DNA of 64,000 nucleotides from Streptomyces cylindrosporus (GCF_022698165.1 NZ_JALDAY010000002.1:186001-250000); one strand, 5' to 3'. Shown: positions 52,211 through 61,563, numbered from the stretch's first letter. Program-made: numbers and translations. Notes: generated by a model from the sequence alone, not told the origin.

Positions 52211-53079
52211 CAGTCCACCTTCTTCGGTACGGGCGTGCCGTTCCCTTCCTGCCAGCTGACGATCGGAGTGCGCAGGACGCCGAGGCGTTCGACCTCGGCC
52301 TCGACGACATCGCCGGGCTTGAGGTACATGTCCGGGTCGCCGCTGAAGCCGGCCACGCCCTGCACGGTCCCGGTGGTGATCAGGTCGCCGGCGCTGTAGC
52401 CCTGCGGGGAGTGGTAGGCGACCAGGTGCGGGATGGAGACCGACATGCGGTTGGTGTTGGACTTCTGCCGGACCACGCCGTTGACGCGCAGTTCCATGTC
52501 CAGGTTGTGCGGGTCGGGGATCTCGTCGGCGGTGACGATGTAGGGGCCGAGCGGGCAGAAGGTGTCGATGGCCTTGCAGAAGGAGAAGACACCGGACTCC
52601 ATCTCGCGGCGCTGGATGTCGCGGGCGGTGATGTCGTTGAAGACGACGTAGCCGGCGATGTGGTCGGGGGCGTCGTCCACTCCGAAGAACTTGCCGGGCT
52701 TGCCGATGACGACGGCGATCTCCAGCTCGTAGTCCAGCTCGCTGGTCAGGTGCTCCGGGTGGATCACCGGTTCCTCGGGGCCGACGATCGCGTCGACGTT
52801 CTGGAAGAAGACGATGCCCTTGTGCATGGGGTGCGACCAGTCGACGTTCTTCGACTCGTCCTCGTGCTCACGGAAGTTGCCGGAGGTGTGGAAGAACTTC
52901 TTCGGCACGATCGGGGCGCGCAGCCGCACGTCGTCCAGCGACAACCGCTCGCCGGTCTCGGTGACCCGGCCGTTCCGTTCGAAGTACTCGCGGGTCGAGC
53001 CGACGTTCAGCGGAAGAACGAGCCGTTCTTCCAGTTCCAGCCGGCCTACGCGTCCGTCGTCGAAGGTGATCAGTTTCAT
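52207..53079 (-). CDS. Fumarylacetoacetate hydrolase family protein
   Basis: This 290-aa protein starts at ATG 53079, overlapping the upstream stop (ATGA). It has the FAH ligands DYELEIAVVIGKPGK and VFNDITARDIQRREM and a GDLITTGTVQGVAGF end. The N-terminal half contains an unusual FHTSGNFREHEDESKNVDWSHP stretch rich in His and acidic residues before the metal site. It differs clearly from the FAH protein encoded next to it, so duplication, if any, is old. Confidence 0.9.
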   Translation of the reverse strand: MKLITFDDGRVGRLELEERLVLPLNVGSTREYFERNGRVTETGERLSLDDVRLRAPIVPKKFFHTSGNFREHEDESKNVDWSHPMHKGIVFFQNVDAIVGPEEPVIHPEHLTSELDYELEIAVVIGKPGKFFGVDDAPDHIAGYVVFNDITARDIQRREMESGVFSFCKAIDTFCPLGPYIVTADEIPDPHNLDMELRVNGVVRQKSNTNRMSVSIPHLVAYHSPQGYSAGDLITTGTVQGVAGFSGDPDMYLKPGDVVEAEVERLGVLRTPIVSWQEGNGTPVPKKVDW

Positions 53080-53693
53080 GATGTGCCGCTTTCGGATGGA
53101 GGGGTGGGGTGTTCCACGGGGCGTTCTGCGGGTTGTTCTCCGGCGAAGACCCGGAGTTGGAGTGCGAGCAGGGAGTAGTAGCCGACCAGGGTGGTGAGTT
53201 CGAACAGGCCCCGCTCGCCCCATGCGGCCACCGTGTCGTCGTACTCCTGGTCGCTCAGCGCGCCGGTGCGCGTCAGTGCGGCGGTCGCCCGCAGGGCGGT
53301 CCGCTCGGCCGGGTCCGCCGACTCCGGCAGTCCGCCCTCGCGCAGGGTGTCCAGCTCGGGCTCGGTCAGGCCGCATGTCCTTCCGACCGCCTCGTGGGCC
53401 TCGCGCTCGAAGGCGCTGTCCCAGGCGGCGGCGACGACCAGGATGGCCATCTCGCGTACCCGGTCGGTGAGGACCGACTCGTAGCGCACGGCCGCGCCGA
53501 CCGCCTGGACGGCAAGCCCGACGGGCGGGCTGAGCAGCATGGCGTTGAACGGGCCGCGCAGTCGGCCCTCCTCGTCGGCGAGGGAGAACGCCTGCGGTCC
53601 CGACGCACGTCGGCCGCCGGCGATGGCGCGGTAGACCTCGGTCTGCCGCTCGTTCAGTTCGCCGGGCAGCAGACCGGCGAGGCGTGCGCTCAT
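53076..53693 (-). CDS. Carboxymuconolactone decarboxylase (CMD)/AhpD-like protein
   Basis: This 205-aa all-helical protein has the CMD pattern: GPFNAMLLSPPVGLAVQAVGAAVRYESVLTDRVREMAILVVAAAWDSAFEREAHEAVGRTCGL. The Cys-x-x-Cys of peroxidase-type AhpD proteins is absent; Glu and His in FEREAHEA occupy the site, as in decarboxylase-like members. It is fused by an ATGA overlap to the FAH gene that follows. It could decarboxylate or isomerise a ring-opened lactone; the reaction is not proven. Confidence 0.85.
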   Translation of the reverse strand: MSARLAGLLPGELNERQTEVYRAIAGGRRASGPQAFSLADEEGRLRGPFNAMLLSPPVGLAVQAVGAAVRYESVLTDRVREMAILVVAAAWDSAFEREAHEAVGRTCGLTEPELDTLREGGLPESADPAERTALRATAALTRTGALSDQEYDDTVAAWGERGLFELTTLVGYYSLLALQLRVFAGEQPAERPVEHPTPPSESGTS

Positions 53694-53724
53694 GCGCGTT
53701 CCCTTCAGGGCGGTCGACGGGTCG

Positions 53725-54483
53725 TCAGACGAGGGTGCGGCCGCCGTCGACGTACAGCACCTGGCCGGTGACGAACGACGCTCGGGCCGAGGCGAGGAAC
53801 AGCACGGCGCCGACCACGTCCTGCGGGGTGCCCAGGCGCCCGGCGGGGACCAGGCTCGTCATCTCCTCGCGCATGCCCGGCTTGGCCAGGTAGGCGCTGG
53901 TCAGCTCGGTCTCGGTGTAGCCCGGGCCCACGGCGTTGACGGTGACGCCGTCGGCGGCCCATTCCCGGGCCATCACCTTCACCAGCTGGTCCAGGCCGCC
54001 CTTCGACGCCGCGTAGGGGGCGTGGTGCTTGTGCGCGAGCAGGGAGGAGACGGAGGAGAAGAACACCATGGTGCCCCGGCTGGCCTCGCGCATCAGCCGC
54101 CCCGCGGCGCGACCGGTCCAGAAGGCGCTGGACAGGTTCAGGGTCAGGATGCGGTCCCACACCTCGTCGGGTGTCTCCAGCACGGGACGGCGGTCGTTCG
54201 TCCCCACCGCGTGCACCAGCACGTCCAAGCCGCCCAGTTCACGAGCCGCCGTCGCGACGGCCTCCTCGCACGCGGCGGACGAGGACAGGTCCGCGGTGAG
54301 GGTCCGTACCTCGGTCGTTGCCAGGGCCGGATCGTCGCGCAGGGCCTTGAGCCTGATCTCGTCGGCATCGACGACCATGAGCCGTGCCCCGGTCTCCGCC
54401 AGCCCCCGGACGCACGCGGCGCCCAGTCCGCCAGCCCCGACGACGAGCGCGCGGCGCCCCTCGAAACCCAGCCATCCCGTCAT
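53725..54483 (-). CDS. SDR family oxidoreductase
   Basis: This 252-aa protein starts at ATG 54483, overlapping the metallo-hydrolase stop (ATGA). It has a cofactor loop VVGAGGLGAACVRGLAETGA with an Asp after beta-2 (VVDADE, NAD preference), Ser in FFSSVSS and YAASKGG, and the end FVTGQVLYVDGGRTLV. The loop VGAGGLG is a variant of the usual TGxxxGxG. It is one of the operon's dehydrogenases; the substrate is unknown. Confidence 0.9.
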   Translation of the reverse strand: MTGWLGFEGRRALVVGAGGLGAACVRGLAETGARLMVVDADEIRLKALRDDPALATTEVRTLTADLSSSAACEEAVATAARELGGLDVLVHAVGTNDRRPVLETPDEVWDRILTLNLSSAFWTGRAAGRLMREASRGTMVFFSSVSSLLAHKHHAPYAASKGGLDQLVKVMAREWAADGVTVNAVGPGYTETELTSAYLAKPGMREEMTSLVPAGRLGTPQDVVGAVLFLASARASFVTGQVLYVDGGRTLV

Positions 54484-55124
54484 GTGAGCTCCATTCCGGC
54501 TCCGGCCGCCACCCGCAGGTAGTCGGTCGCGGAGTCTCGTACACCCGCTGTAAGCAGGCTGTCCGTCAGCGCGTTTCCGCCCTCGCTGAGGCCGCCGTCG
54601 TGGATCGACAGAGCGTGCCGGGGCTTGATCTCCCGGACGTAGTCGATGATTTCGCCGGTCTTGGACCACGGGCCGTGGACCGGCACCAGCAGCGTGTCCA
54701 CCGGGCGGCTCGGTACGGTGAACGCGTCGCCCGGGTGGAAGACGGCGCCGTCCACGAGAAAGCCGACGTTGGTGACGCGGGGCAGATCGGGGTGGGTCGG
54801 CGCGTGCAGTTCGCCGTGCGCTTCGACGCCGATGCCCTCGATGTCGAAGGCGTCCCCGTCCCCGACGACGGTGACCCGGCCGCCGCCGAGCCCGTCGAGC
54901 CGGGCTGCCACCGAGCGGTCCGCCCAGATCCGCAGGGCGGGATCGGTCTCGGCCGCCGCGCGCAGCACGGGCTCGGCGAAGTGGTCCACATGCTCGTGGG
55001 TCACCAGCACCGCGTGGGCGCCGTCGAGCGCGTGCGGGTCGGAGTAGACACCGGGGTCGATGACGATGACGGCGCCGTCCCGCTCCAGCCGGACGCAGGC
55101 GTGGCCGTACCGGGTGAATCGCAT
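54480..55124 (-). CDS. Metallo-beta-lactamase-fold hydrolase (UlaG-like)
   Basis: This 214-aa protein starts at ATG 55124; GTG 55136, overlapping the dioxygenase stop, is possible. It has the zinc motif HEHVDH (LVTHEHVDHFAEP), a further His in GELHAPTHPDLP, Asp in VFHPGDAF and His in LLVPVHGPW. This size matches the UlaG-type L-ascorbate-6-phosphate lactonase-like group of hydrolases. Sandwiched between dioxygenase and SDR with stop/start overlaps, it may hydrolyse an ester or lactone intermediate. Confidence 0.87.
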   Translation of the reverse strand: MRFTRYGHACVRLERDGAVIVIDPGVYSDPHALDGAHAVLVTHEHVDHFAEPVLRAAAETDPALRIWADRSVAARLDGLGGGRVTVVGDGDAFDIEGIGVEAHGELHAPTHPDLPRVTNVGFLVDGAVFHPGDAFTVPSRPVDTLLVPVHGPWSKTGEIIDYVREIKPRHALSIHDGGLSEGGNALTDSLLTAGVRDSATDYLRVAAGAGMELT

Positions 55125-55132
55125 CGGCCCGC

Positions 55133-56671
55133 TCACTTGCCCAGCTCGCTGTCGGGAACCCAGGTGCCGTGGAAGCCGTAGCGGAGCCGGAAGGGGATCT
55201 TCACGGTGGCAACGGGACCGGCGGCGATGTCGAGGGCGTCGAGGACGACCAGGTCGTGCCGGTTCTGGTCGCGGCGGCCGACCAGCACCAGCAGGTAGCC
55301 CTCGCCCTCGCCGGAGTCGCCCGCCTTGGGGACGAACACCGGCTCCTCCGGCGCGGCGTGCTCGCCCGGCGTCCAGAAGACCGACTCGCCGGTGTGGTCG
55401 TCGCGGTGGATGAGAGAGTTGAACGGCGGTCCCATCGGGCCGATCTCGACCTTCGGTACGTCGGGGTGCATGCCGCCGATCCAGGCGTGGCGGTTCTTCT
55501 CCATGAGAATGCGCGGGTCGACGCGGGGCATGTCGCCGGGCGAGGCGATGAGCTGCTCGCTGCGGTAGGTGTCGGTGGCGTCGTCCCAGTGCGCGGCGCC
55601 GCCCCTGAGGTCGAACGTCCAGCGGTGCAGGAACGGCGGCTGTTCGGGCAGGAGGCCGACGGTCGTCTTCGGGAACTGGGAGAACCAGCCGGACTTCGTC
55701 GTGAAGTGGTCGGCGACGAGGGTGTCGCCGTCCGTCCAGGCGTTCAGCGAGTGGGTCTCCATGAGCTGTTCGCTGCGGAACCACTTGATGCCGCGCACGC
55801 CCTCGTCACGGGGGATGATCGCGACGTACGTCCCCTGGTTCGGGTCCCAGACGAAGTACTGCTCCTCCCGCTTCAGCTGCTCCGGGTCGGCGACCATCGG
55901 CGAGATGGTGAACACGAAGTGGTCCCGGGTGACCAGCCAGTCGTGCACCATCGAGGAGTACGGCACCTCGAAGGTCTGCGAGCGGGTGACCTTGCCGGAG
56001 GCCGAGATCTCGTGGATGTGGATCTGCTTGTCCGGAAGACCGGTCGCGTTGTAGGCGAAGGCGATCAGCTCGCCGGTGCGCGGGTCGTGCTTGGGGTGGG
56101 CGGTGAAGGTGCGGCCCGGGATCTGGCCGTCGAAGTCGTAGATCCCCTTCGTCTCCAGCGTCACCGGGTCCAGCTCGTACGGGAGGGCCGCCTCCTTGAG
56201 GGCGAGCAGCTTGCCGGCGTGCCAGATGATCGAGGTGTTGGCGTTGCCGTCGTCGATGCCGGCCACGGACGGGTCGTCGGTGTACGGGTTGCGGTAGGCG
56301 CCGAACAGGGCCTTGCGGGCGGCGCGTTCGAGTTCGAAGCGCTTGGTGCGGACGTACTTGGTCTTGAGGTCGGCGTGGCCGTTCTCGAACCGCACCATGT
56401 GGATCATGCCGTCGCCGTTGATGTACACGTCGTTCGGAAACCGCGGCGGGTACTGGGTGTCGGCGGCGGCACGGTAGAACGCACCGTTCAGCTCCGGCGG
56501 GAGGCGGCCCTCGATCTCCAGGTCGTAGACGTCCGCCTCGATCCGCGACGGCGCGAAGAATCCCCGGAACTTCGGGGTGTCCGGCCACGTCATGGTCTCC
56601 GGCGGCGGCTGGGTCCCCACGGGCCGCTGCCCGGGTGTCCCGCTGGACTGCGTCGTTGCAGTGGTAGCCAT
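55133..56671 (-). CDS. Carotenoid oxygenase family dioxygenase (lignostilbene/isoeugenol-type)
   Basis: This 512-aa protein is a seven-blade propeller non-haem iron enzyme with all four iron-binding His: His192 (FTAHPKHDP), His243 (SSMVHDWLVTRDH), His307 (METHSLNAW) and His501 (RYGFHGTWVP). The family cleaves C=C bonds of carotenoids, stilbenes or isoeugenol to aldehydes with O2. There are no carotenoid biosynthesis genes nearby, and an aldehyde dehydrogenase and ring-product hydrolases share the operon, so a phenylpropanoid or stilbene substrate is more likely. It is the first gene of the operon and is divergent from a LysR gene. Confidence 0.92.
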   Translation of the reverse strand: MATTATTQSSGTPGQRPVGTQPPPETMTWPDTPKFRGFFAPSRIEADVYDLEIEGRLPPELNGAFYRAAADTQYPPRFPNDVYINGDGMIHMVRFENGHADLKTKYVRTKRFELERAARKALFGAYRNPYTDDPSVAGIDDGNANTSIIWHAGKLLALKEAALPYELDPVTLETKGIYDFDGQIPGRTFTAHPKHDPRTGELIAFAYNATGLPDKQIHIHEISASGKVTRSQTFEVPYSSMVHDWLVTRDHFVFTISPMVADPEQLKREEQYFVWDPNQGTYVAIIPRDEGVRGIKWFRSEQLMETHSLNAWTDGDTLVADHFTTKSGWFSQFPKTTVGLLPEQPPFLHRWTFDLRGGAAHWDDATDTYRSEQLIASPGDMPRVDPRILMEKNRHAWIGGMHPDVPKVEIGPMGPPFNSLIHRDDHTGESVFWTPGEHAAPEEPVFVPKAGDSGEGEGYLLVLVGRRDQNRHDLVVLDALDIAAGPVATVKIPFRLRYGFHGTWVPDSELGK

Positions 56672-56877
56672 GGCTCTCTCCCCTGTGGCAAGGTTGGATC
56701 AAGCGAAGAATGTGATGGATGCCGACGGGCGACAGTTTCCTGACCGCGAGAGCGACCTCGCGAATCCTGCTGAATCCGCCGAAGAGCCAGCGTCGATCGG
56801 CTCGTTCCGACCATGATGTCCCCGGCGCATCTCGGGTGTCCAACAGTGAAACATGCACGAAATGATCGGAGTCTTCG
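56672..56877. promoter_or_regulatory. Divergent promoter region, dioxygenase operon and LysR gene
   Basis: This 206-bp gap separates the start of the dioxygenase operon from LysR. It is somewhat richer in A/T than its neighbours (56695-56720 and 56840-56870) and is where LysR would bind. I could not pick a single convincing T-N11-A site. Confidence 0.45.
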
Positions 56878-57825
56878 ATGGATCTGCGGCAGATGGAGTA
56901 CGCGGTGGCCATCGCCGACGAGCTCAACTTCACGCGCGCCGCGGCCCGCTGCCGCATCGGCCAGTCCGGGCTCAGCCACCAGGTCACCCAGCTCGAACGC
57001 GAGCTGGGAGCCCGGCTGTTCGAGCGGACCAGCCGCAGCGTCCGGCTGACGCCCTCCGGGCAGACCTTCGTCGCCTGCGCGCGGCGCGTCCTCACGGCGG
57101 TGCAGGAGATGCAGGCGGAGATCGCCTCACTGGACGGCCCCGTGCGCGGACGGCTGCGCGTCGGCTCGGTCACCCTGACGGCCGGGAACATCGACCAGCT
57201 CGGCCTGCTGCGGGAGTACCAGGAGGCCTACCCCGCGGTCGAGGTCACCGTGTCCGATGCGGACGGAGTGGAGTCCGCCGCCCAGCTCCTGACCGGCGAA
57301 CTGGAGATCGCTGTGATCGCCCTGCACGAACACCAGTTGCCCGCCGGCATCGCGCACCACCTGCTGAGCCTGGTGCCGCTCGTGGCCGTGGTGGGCCGGC
57401 AGCACCGGCTGCGCGGGACCGGCGTGACGCACCTGGGCGACCTGGCCGACGAGCGCTTCCTCGACTGCGGACCGGACACCGGACTGCGCGCCCAGGTGGA
57501 CGCCGCGTTCGAGCGGGCCCGCGCCCGCCGCCGGGGGGTCTGCGCGTTGCGCAGTGCCGGAGACCTCGCCTCGCTGGCGTTCGAGGGCATCGGAGTCACC
57601 GTCGTGCCCCGCCCGGTCGCCGACGCCATCGTCCCGGCAGACCACGCCGACTGCGTGCTGCGCCTCGACGACCCGCAGGCACTGCAACCGCTCGCCCTCG
57701 CCCACCGCGACCCGGCCCCGACCTCACCCGCCGCCCAGGCGTTCCTGCGGCTCGCCCTCGCCCGGCTCCCCGGGCAGGGACTGCCCGCACTGGACGCGGA
57801 CCCGGGCGGCGCCGCAGCCGAGTGA
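56878..57825 (+). CDS. LysR-family transcriptional regulator
   Basis: This 315-aa protein has a classic HTH (MDLRQMEYAVAIADELNFTRAAARCRIGQSGLSHQVTQLERELGARLFERTSRSVRLTPSG) and a two-lobed effector domain (RGRLRVGSVTL, GVTVVPRPVADAI). GGAG lies 7 nt before the ATG (GGAGTCTTCG). It is divergent from the carotenoid-oxygenase operon and is its likely activator in response to a pathway intermediate. A palindrome and an MFS gene follow downstream. Confidence 0.94.
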   Translation: MDLRQMEYAVAIADELNFTRAAARCRIGQSGLSHQVTQLERELGARLFERTSRSVRLTPSGQTFVACARRVLTAVQEMQAEIASLDGPVRGRLRVGSVTLTAGNIDQLGLLREYQEAYPAVEVTVSDADGVESAAQLLTGELEIAVIALHEHQLPAGIAHHLLSLVPLVAVVGRQHRLRGTGVTHLGDLADERFLDCGPDTGLRAQVDAAFERARARRRGVCALRSAGDLASLAFEGIGVTVVPRPVADAIVPADHADCVLRLDDPQALQPLALAHRDPAPTSPAAQAFLRLALARLPGQGLPALDADPGGAAAE

Positions 57826-57838
57826 CGGAGCGACAAGG

Positions 57839-57855
57839 CATCCAGCGGCTGGATG
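57839..57855. promoter_or_regulatory. Perfect 17-bp palindrome after the LysR gene
   Basis: CATCCAGCGGCTGGATG has perfect 8-bp arms around one G. It lies 14 bp after the LysR stop and ~190 bp before the MFS start. It is too tight for a good terminator loop, so an operator for the transporter is more likely. Confidence 0.45.
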
Positions 57856-58042
57856 GAAGCTTGCGGAGAGTTCGATCACTCGAGGGGTAGGCGGCGCCCA
57901 GAGCATGGCCCATAGTCATGCGGGTTCCTGACGCCCGATGTTCCGGGCGCATTCGCTTCGGGTGCGGCGCCGCCCCGCGATGTGGCACGGCCACGGCGAC
58001 GGCTCGGCCGCGCCCTCACCGTCGCCCTCGTGGAGGTCTCCC

Positions 58043-59269
58043 ATGCCCGCGTTCACTTCGCCACCCGTGTCGTCCGACGGCGCCGCCGTCCACGGCACAG
58101 GGCCGCTCCCCGAAGGCGTCGGCGAGCGCAGGGGGGTATGGCTCCTGATGGCCGGCAGTTGTCTGCCCATCCTCGGCGCCGTGCTGCTCGCTCCGGTACT
58201 GCCGAAGATGCAGGAGCACTTCGCGGCGGCGCCCGGTGCCAGGGTGCTGATCCCGATGGTCCTGACGATCCCCGCGCTCGCGCTCGCTCTGACGGCTCCC
58301 GTCGCCGGCGTCGTCATCGACCGGCTGGGACGCGGGCGCCTGCTCGTCGTCATGTCCACCCTGTACGCGCTGTTCGGCACCGCGCCCCTGTGGCTGGACT
58401 CGCTTGATGCCATCGTGGTCAGTCGCGCCTGTCTCGGCGTGACCGAGGCCTTCATCATGACCTCCTGCACCACCCTGATCGGCGACCACTCCACAGGCCG
58501 GGCACGCCACCGCCACCTGGCCCTGCAGACGGTCTGCGTCTCCGCCTCCGCCACCGCCTTCTTCGTACTCGGCGGCGCCCTCGGCTCCGCCGACTGGCGT
58601 ACCCCGTTCTGGCTCTACGCGGTCGGGCTCCTCTTCGCCCCCGCGACGGCCGTGTTCCTGTCCCGGACCGAACCGGGTGCGGCCATGGAGAACACCACCG
58701 CCCTCGAAGCCCGGCCGCTCCCCGCGCTCCGCCTGACCGGCATCTGCCTGCTGTCGGTTCTCGGCGCCCTCGTCTTCTACACCGTCCCGGTGAAGACGGC
58801 CTTCCTGCTGAACGGCCTGGGCGTGAGATCCAGCGAGCTCATCGGCATCGTCACGGCGATCGCCAGCGCCGCGACCGTCGCCGGCTGCGTCCTCTTCGCT
58901 TCGCTGACGGGCCGGCCGGGGCGCAGACTGCCCGCCGTGTTCGCCGTGTGCGGAGCCGGATGCGCGCTGATGGCCGTGGCCCAGAACCCCCTGGTCCTCG
59001 TCGTCGGCGCGATCCTCAACTGCGTCGGCACCGGCTTCCTGCTGCCCTCACTGGTCACCTGGGCCATGTCCGGACTCTCCTACGGCAACCGCGGTCGCGG
59101 GACCGGCCTGTGGATCGCGTCCTTCTTCCTCGGACAGTTCATGTGTCCACTCGCCCTGTCCGCCGCCGAGTCCGCCACCGGCAGCCTCGCCACCGCCGTC
59201 GGCTTCCTCGGCCTCGCCTCCCTGCTCACGGCGGCCGGACTGCTGCCCCTCGTCCGCCGGACGGCGTGA
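58043..59269 (+). CDS. MFS transporter
   Basis: This 408-aa protein starts at ATG 58043 with GGAGG 6 nt upstream. It has ~12 membrane segments with the loop-2 motif APVAGVVIDRLGRGRLLVV and a DHSTGRARHRHLALQ central loop. It sits between the two minus-strand catabolic units and follows the LysR gene. It may take up the pathway substrate or export a toxic intermediate; direction cannot be read. Confidence 0.9.
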   Translation: MPAFTSPPVSSDGAAVHGTGPLPEGVGERRGVWLLMAGSCLPILGAVLLAPVLPKMQEHFAAAPGARVLIPMVLTIPALALALTAPVAGVVIDRLGRGRLLVVMSTLYALFGTAPLWLDSLDAIVVSRACLGVTEAFIMTSCTTLIGDHSTGRARHRHLALQTVCVSASATAFFVLGGALGSADWRTPFWLYAVGLLFAPATAVFLSRTEPGAAMENTTALEARPLPALRLTGICLLSVLGALVFYTVPVKTAFLLNGLGVRSSELIGIVTAIASAATVAGCVLFASLTGRPGRRLPAVFAVCGAGCALMAVAQNPLVLVVGAILNCVGTGFLLPSLVTWAMSGLSYGNRGRGTGLWIASFFLGQFMCPLALSAAESATGSLATAVGFLGLASLLTAAGLLPLVRRTA

Positions 59270-59303
59270 TCGCGGGAGATGCCACAGGCCTGAACACAGA
59301 CGT

Positions 59304-59346
59304 TCGGGGCCCGCTCATCGGCAACAGGCCGGGGAGCGGGCCCCGA
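59304..59346. terminator. Bidirectional terminator between MFS and CoA-transferase genes
   Basis: Perfect 13-bp arms TCGGGGCCCGCTC (59304-59316) and GAGCGGGCCCCGA (59334-59346) enclose a 17-nt loop between two convergent genes. Confidence 0.75.
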
Positions 59347-59363
59347 GGGCGTCCGAACCGGTG

Positions 59364-60014
59364 TCAGCAGGCGGCAGTCACCGCGTCGGTGTGCAGGGGG
59401 GCGTCGGTGCGGGCGGTGATGTCCTCGATGGTCACGCCCGGGGCGGTCTCGACGAGCGCGAGGCCGCCGGACGTGACGTCGAGGACACCGAGGTCGGTGA
59501 TGATCCGGTGCACGCAGGCCTCACCCGTCAGGGGCAGGGTGCACTCGCGAAGGATCTTCGGGGTGCCGTCCTTGGCCGTATGGTCCATCAGCACGATGAC
59601 CCGGCGCGCGCCGTGGACGAGGTCCATCGCGCCGCCCATCCCCTTGACCATCTTGCCGGGGATCATCCAGTTGGCGAGATCGCCGTTCTGCGAGACCTGC
59701 ATGGCACCGAGGACGGCGGTGTCGATGTGACCGCCCCGGATCATGCCGAAGGACAGCGCCGAGTCGAAGAACGCGGCGCCCGGCAGGACGGTCACCGTCT
59801 CCTTGCCCGCGTTGATGAGGTCCGGGTCGACGTCGCCCTCGGTCGGGTAAGGGCCGGTGCCGAGGATGCCGTTCTCGGAGTGCAGGACGACCCGCACTCC
59901 GAGCGGGAGGTGACCGGGGATCAGGGTGGGTAGGCCGATGCCGAGGTTGACGTAGGAGCCGTCGGTGACTTCGGCGGCGGCGCGGGCGGCCATCTGGTCG
60001 CGGGTCCAGGACAT
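59364..60014 (-). CDS. scoB: 3-oxoacid CoA-transferase subunit B
   Basis: This 216-aa protein has the beta-subunit signature with the catalytic Glu in [28 protein letters not shown] precedes it, and [26 protein letters not shown] follows. With subunit A it moves CoA from succinyl-CoA or acetyl-CoA to a 3-oxoacid. Its ATG overlaps the subunit A stop by one base (TGATG). In this cluster it probably activates the acid at the end of ring catabolism, as PcaI/PcaJ do for 3-oxoadipate; which acid is uncertain. Confidence 0.93.
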   Translation of the reverse strand: MSWTRDQMAARAAAEVTDGSYVNLGIGLPTLIPGHLPLGVRVVLHSENGILGTGPYPTEGDVDPDLINAGKETVTVLPGAAFFDSALSFGMIRGGHIDTAVLGAMQVSQNGDLANWMIPGKMVKGMGGAMDLVHGARRVIVLMDHTAKDGTPKILRECTLPLTGEACVHRIITDLGVLDVTSGGLALVETAPGVTIEDITARTDAPLHTDAVTAAC

Positions 60015-60769
60015 CAGGAACGTACCGTCCTCTTCTCGATCTGCTTGTCCGCGGCCTGCTCGGCCGTCAGCTCCACCACCCGCTGGACGTAGATGCCCGG
60101 CAGGTGCACCTCGTCGGGGCTCAACTCGCCCGGTTCCACGAGTTCTTCGACCTCGGCGACCGTGATGTGCCCGGCCATCGCGGCGAGCGGGTTGAAGTTC
60201 GCGGCGGCCTTCCGGAAGACGAGGTTGCCGTGCCGGTCGCCGCGCCAGGCCCGGACGAGGGCGAAGTCGGTGGTGATGCCGTGCTCCAGGACATGTGGGC
60301 GGCCCGCGAACTCGCGGGTCTCCTTGGGTGGGGAGGCGACCGCGACCGAGCCGTCCTCGGCGTGCCGCCAGGGCAGTCCGCCCTTGGCCACCTGCGTCCC
60401 CACGCCCGCCGGGGTGTAGAAGGCGGGAATGCCGGCGCCGCCGGCGCGCAGCCGCTCGGCGAGCGTGCCCTGCGGAACCAGTTCCACCTCCAGTTCCCCG
60501 GACAGGTACTGGCGGGCGAACTCCTTGTTCTCCCCGACGTAACTGCCCGTCACGCGGGTGATGCGCCCGGCGGCCAGCAGCACGCCCAGGCCGCGGCCGT
60601 CGACGCCGCAGTTGTTCGAGACGACGGACAGGGTGGTGGCGCCCTGCTCGTGCAGGGCCCGGATGAGGGTCTCCGGGACCCCGCTGAGACCGAAGCCTCC
60701 GACGGCGAGCGAGGCTCCGTCGCGGATGTCCGCGACCGCCTCGGCCGCGCTGGAACTGACTTTGTCCAT
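60014..60769 (-). CDS. scoA: 3-oxoacid CoA-transferase subunit A
   Basis: This 251-aa protein starts at ATG 60769. It has the alpha-subunit glycine-rich motif [34 protein letters not shown] and [51 protein letters not shown]. It forms the CoA-transferase with the gene that follows. It lies 14 bp after an SDR gene in the same unit. Confidence 0.93.
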   Translation of the reverse strand: MDKVSSSAAEAVADIRDGASLAVGGFGLSGVPETLIRALHEQGATTLSVVSNNCGVDGRGLGVLLAAGRITRVTGSYVGENKEFARQYLSGELEVELVPQGTLAERLRAGGAGIPAFYTPAGVGTQVAKGGLPWRHAEDGSVAVASPPKETREFAGRPHVLEHGITTDFALVRAWRGDRHGNLVFRKAAANFNPLAAMAGHITVAEVEELVEPGELSPDEVHLPGIYVQRVVELTAEQAADKQIEKRTVRS

Positions 60770-60783
60770 GGGGAAATTGCCTT

Positions 60784-61563
60784 TCAGCCGGCGGCGCCGG
60801 GGAGGACGGACGACCAGCCGCCGTCGACGACAAGGTTGGCGCCGGTGATGTACGAGGCCTCGTCGGAGGCGAGGAAGACGGCCGCGTTGACCACCTCGTC
60901 GGGCAGCCCGACACGACCGAGCGGGATATGGCGGGCGATCGTGCGCATCGGGTGGTCCTCGGCGAGCAGGTCGCCGCGCGTGGCCTCGGTGTCGATCATT
61001 CCGGGGCTGACGCAGTTGGCGCGGATGCCGTACGGGGCTCCCTCGGCGGCGAGTTGGCGGGTCAGGGCGATCACCGCGCCCTTGGAGGCCGAGTGTGCGG
61101 TACGGGCGTTGGTGAGGGAGCCGGTGAGGCCGGCCGTCGAACCGACGGTGAGGATACAGCCGCGGCTCGCGACCAGGTGCGGCCAGGCGATGCTCGCCGC
61201 CAGCCACACCGAGTCCAGCTCTGCGCGCATGGTGAACGCGAATTCCTTGTACGGCTGTTCGTCCACCGCGCCGAACCGGACGGCGCCGGCGTTGGTGTAC
61301 AGGATGTCGATCCCGCCGAAGGCGACGACCGCCTCAGCCACCCAGGCCCGCACGGACTCCTCGCTGGTGACGTCCAGCGGGACCGGGGTGAGGGCGGTGC
61401 CGCCCGCCTCCCCGACGAGCCGCTGTGTCTCCAGGGCGCCCTCGTGCAGCAGGTCTCCGCCCACGACGATCGCGCCCTCGGCCGCGAACCGCAGCGCCGC
61501 CGCCCGCCCCTGACCACGGGCCGTACCCGAGATCAGGGCCACTTTCCCTTCGAGCCGTCTCAT
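60784..61563 (-). CDS. SDR family protein with His in place of the catalytic Tyr
   Basis: This 259-aa protein has a normal cofactor loop ([21 protein letters not shown]), TNAG motif, Ser in TVGSTAG and C-terminal [14 protein letters not shown]. The catalytic Tyr-x-x-x-Lys reads His-Ser-Ala-Ser-Lys ([14 protein letters not shown]). The codon is CAC. Loss of Tyr usually cripples proton transfer, so the enzyme may use another base, act on an activated substrate or be structural. It is coupled to the preceding SDR gene by ATGA. Confidence 0.88.
   Translation of the reverse strand: MRRLEGKVALISGTARGQGRAAALRFAAEGAIVVGGDLLHEGALETQRLVGEAGGTALTPVPLDVTSEESVRAWVAEAVVAFGGIDILYTNAGAVRFGAVDEQPYKEFAFTMRAELDSVWLAASIAWPHLVASRGCILTVGSTAGLTGSLTNARTAHSASKGAVIALTRQLAAEGAPYGIRANCVSPGMIDTEATRGDLLAEDHPMRTIARHIPLGRVGLPDEVVNAAVFLASDEASYITGANLVVDGGWSSVLPGAAG

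Noticed and set aside
55133..56671. Carotenoid metabolism as the role of the dioxygenase
   Set aside because: No carotenoid biosynthesis genes are in the window and the operon partners handle aldehydes and ring-fission products; kept only as an alternative.
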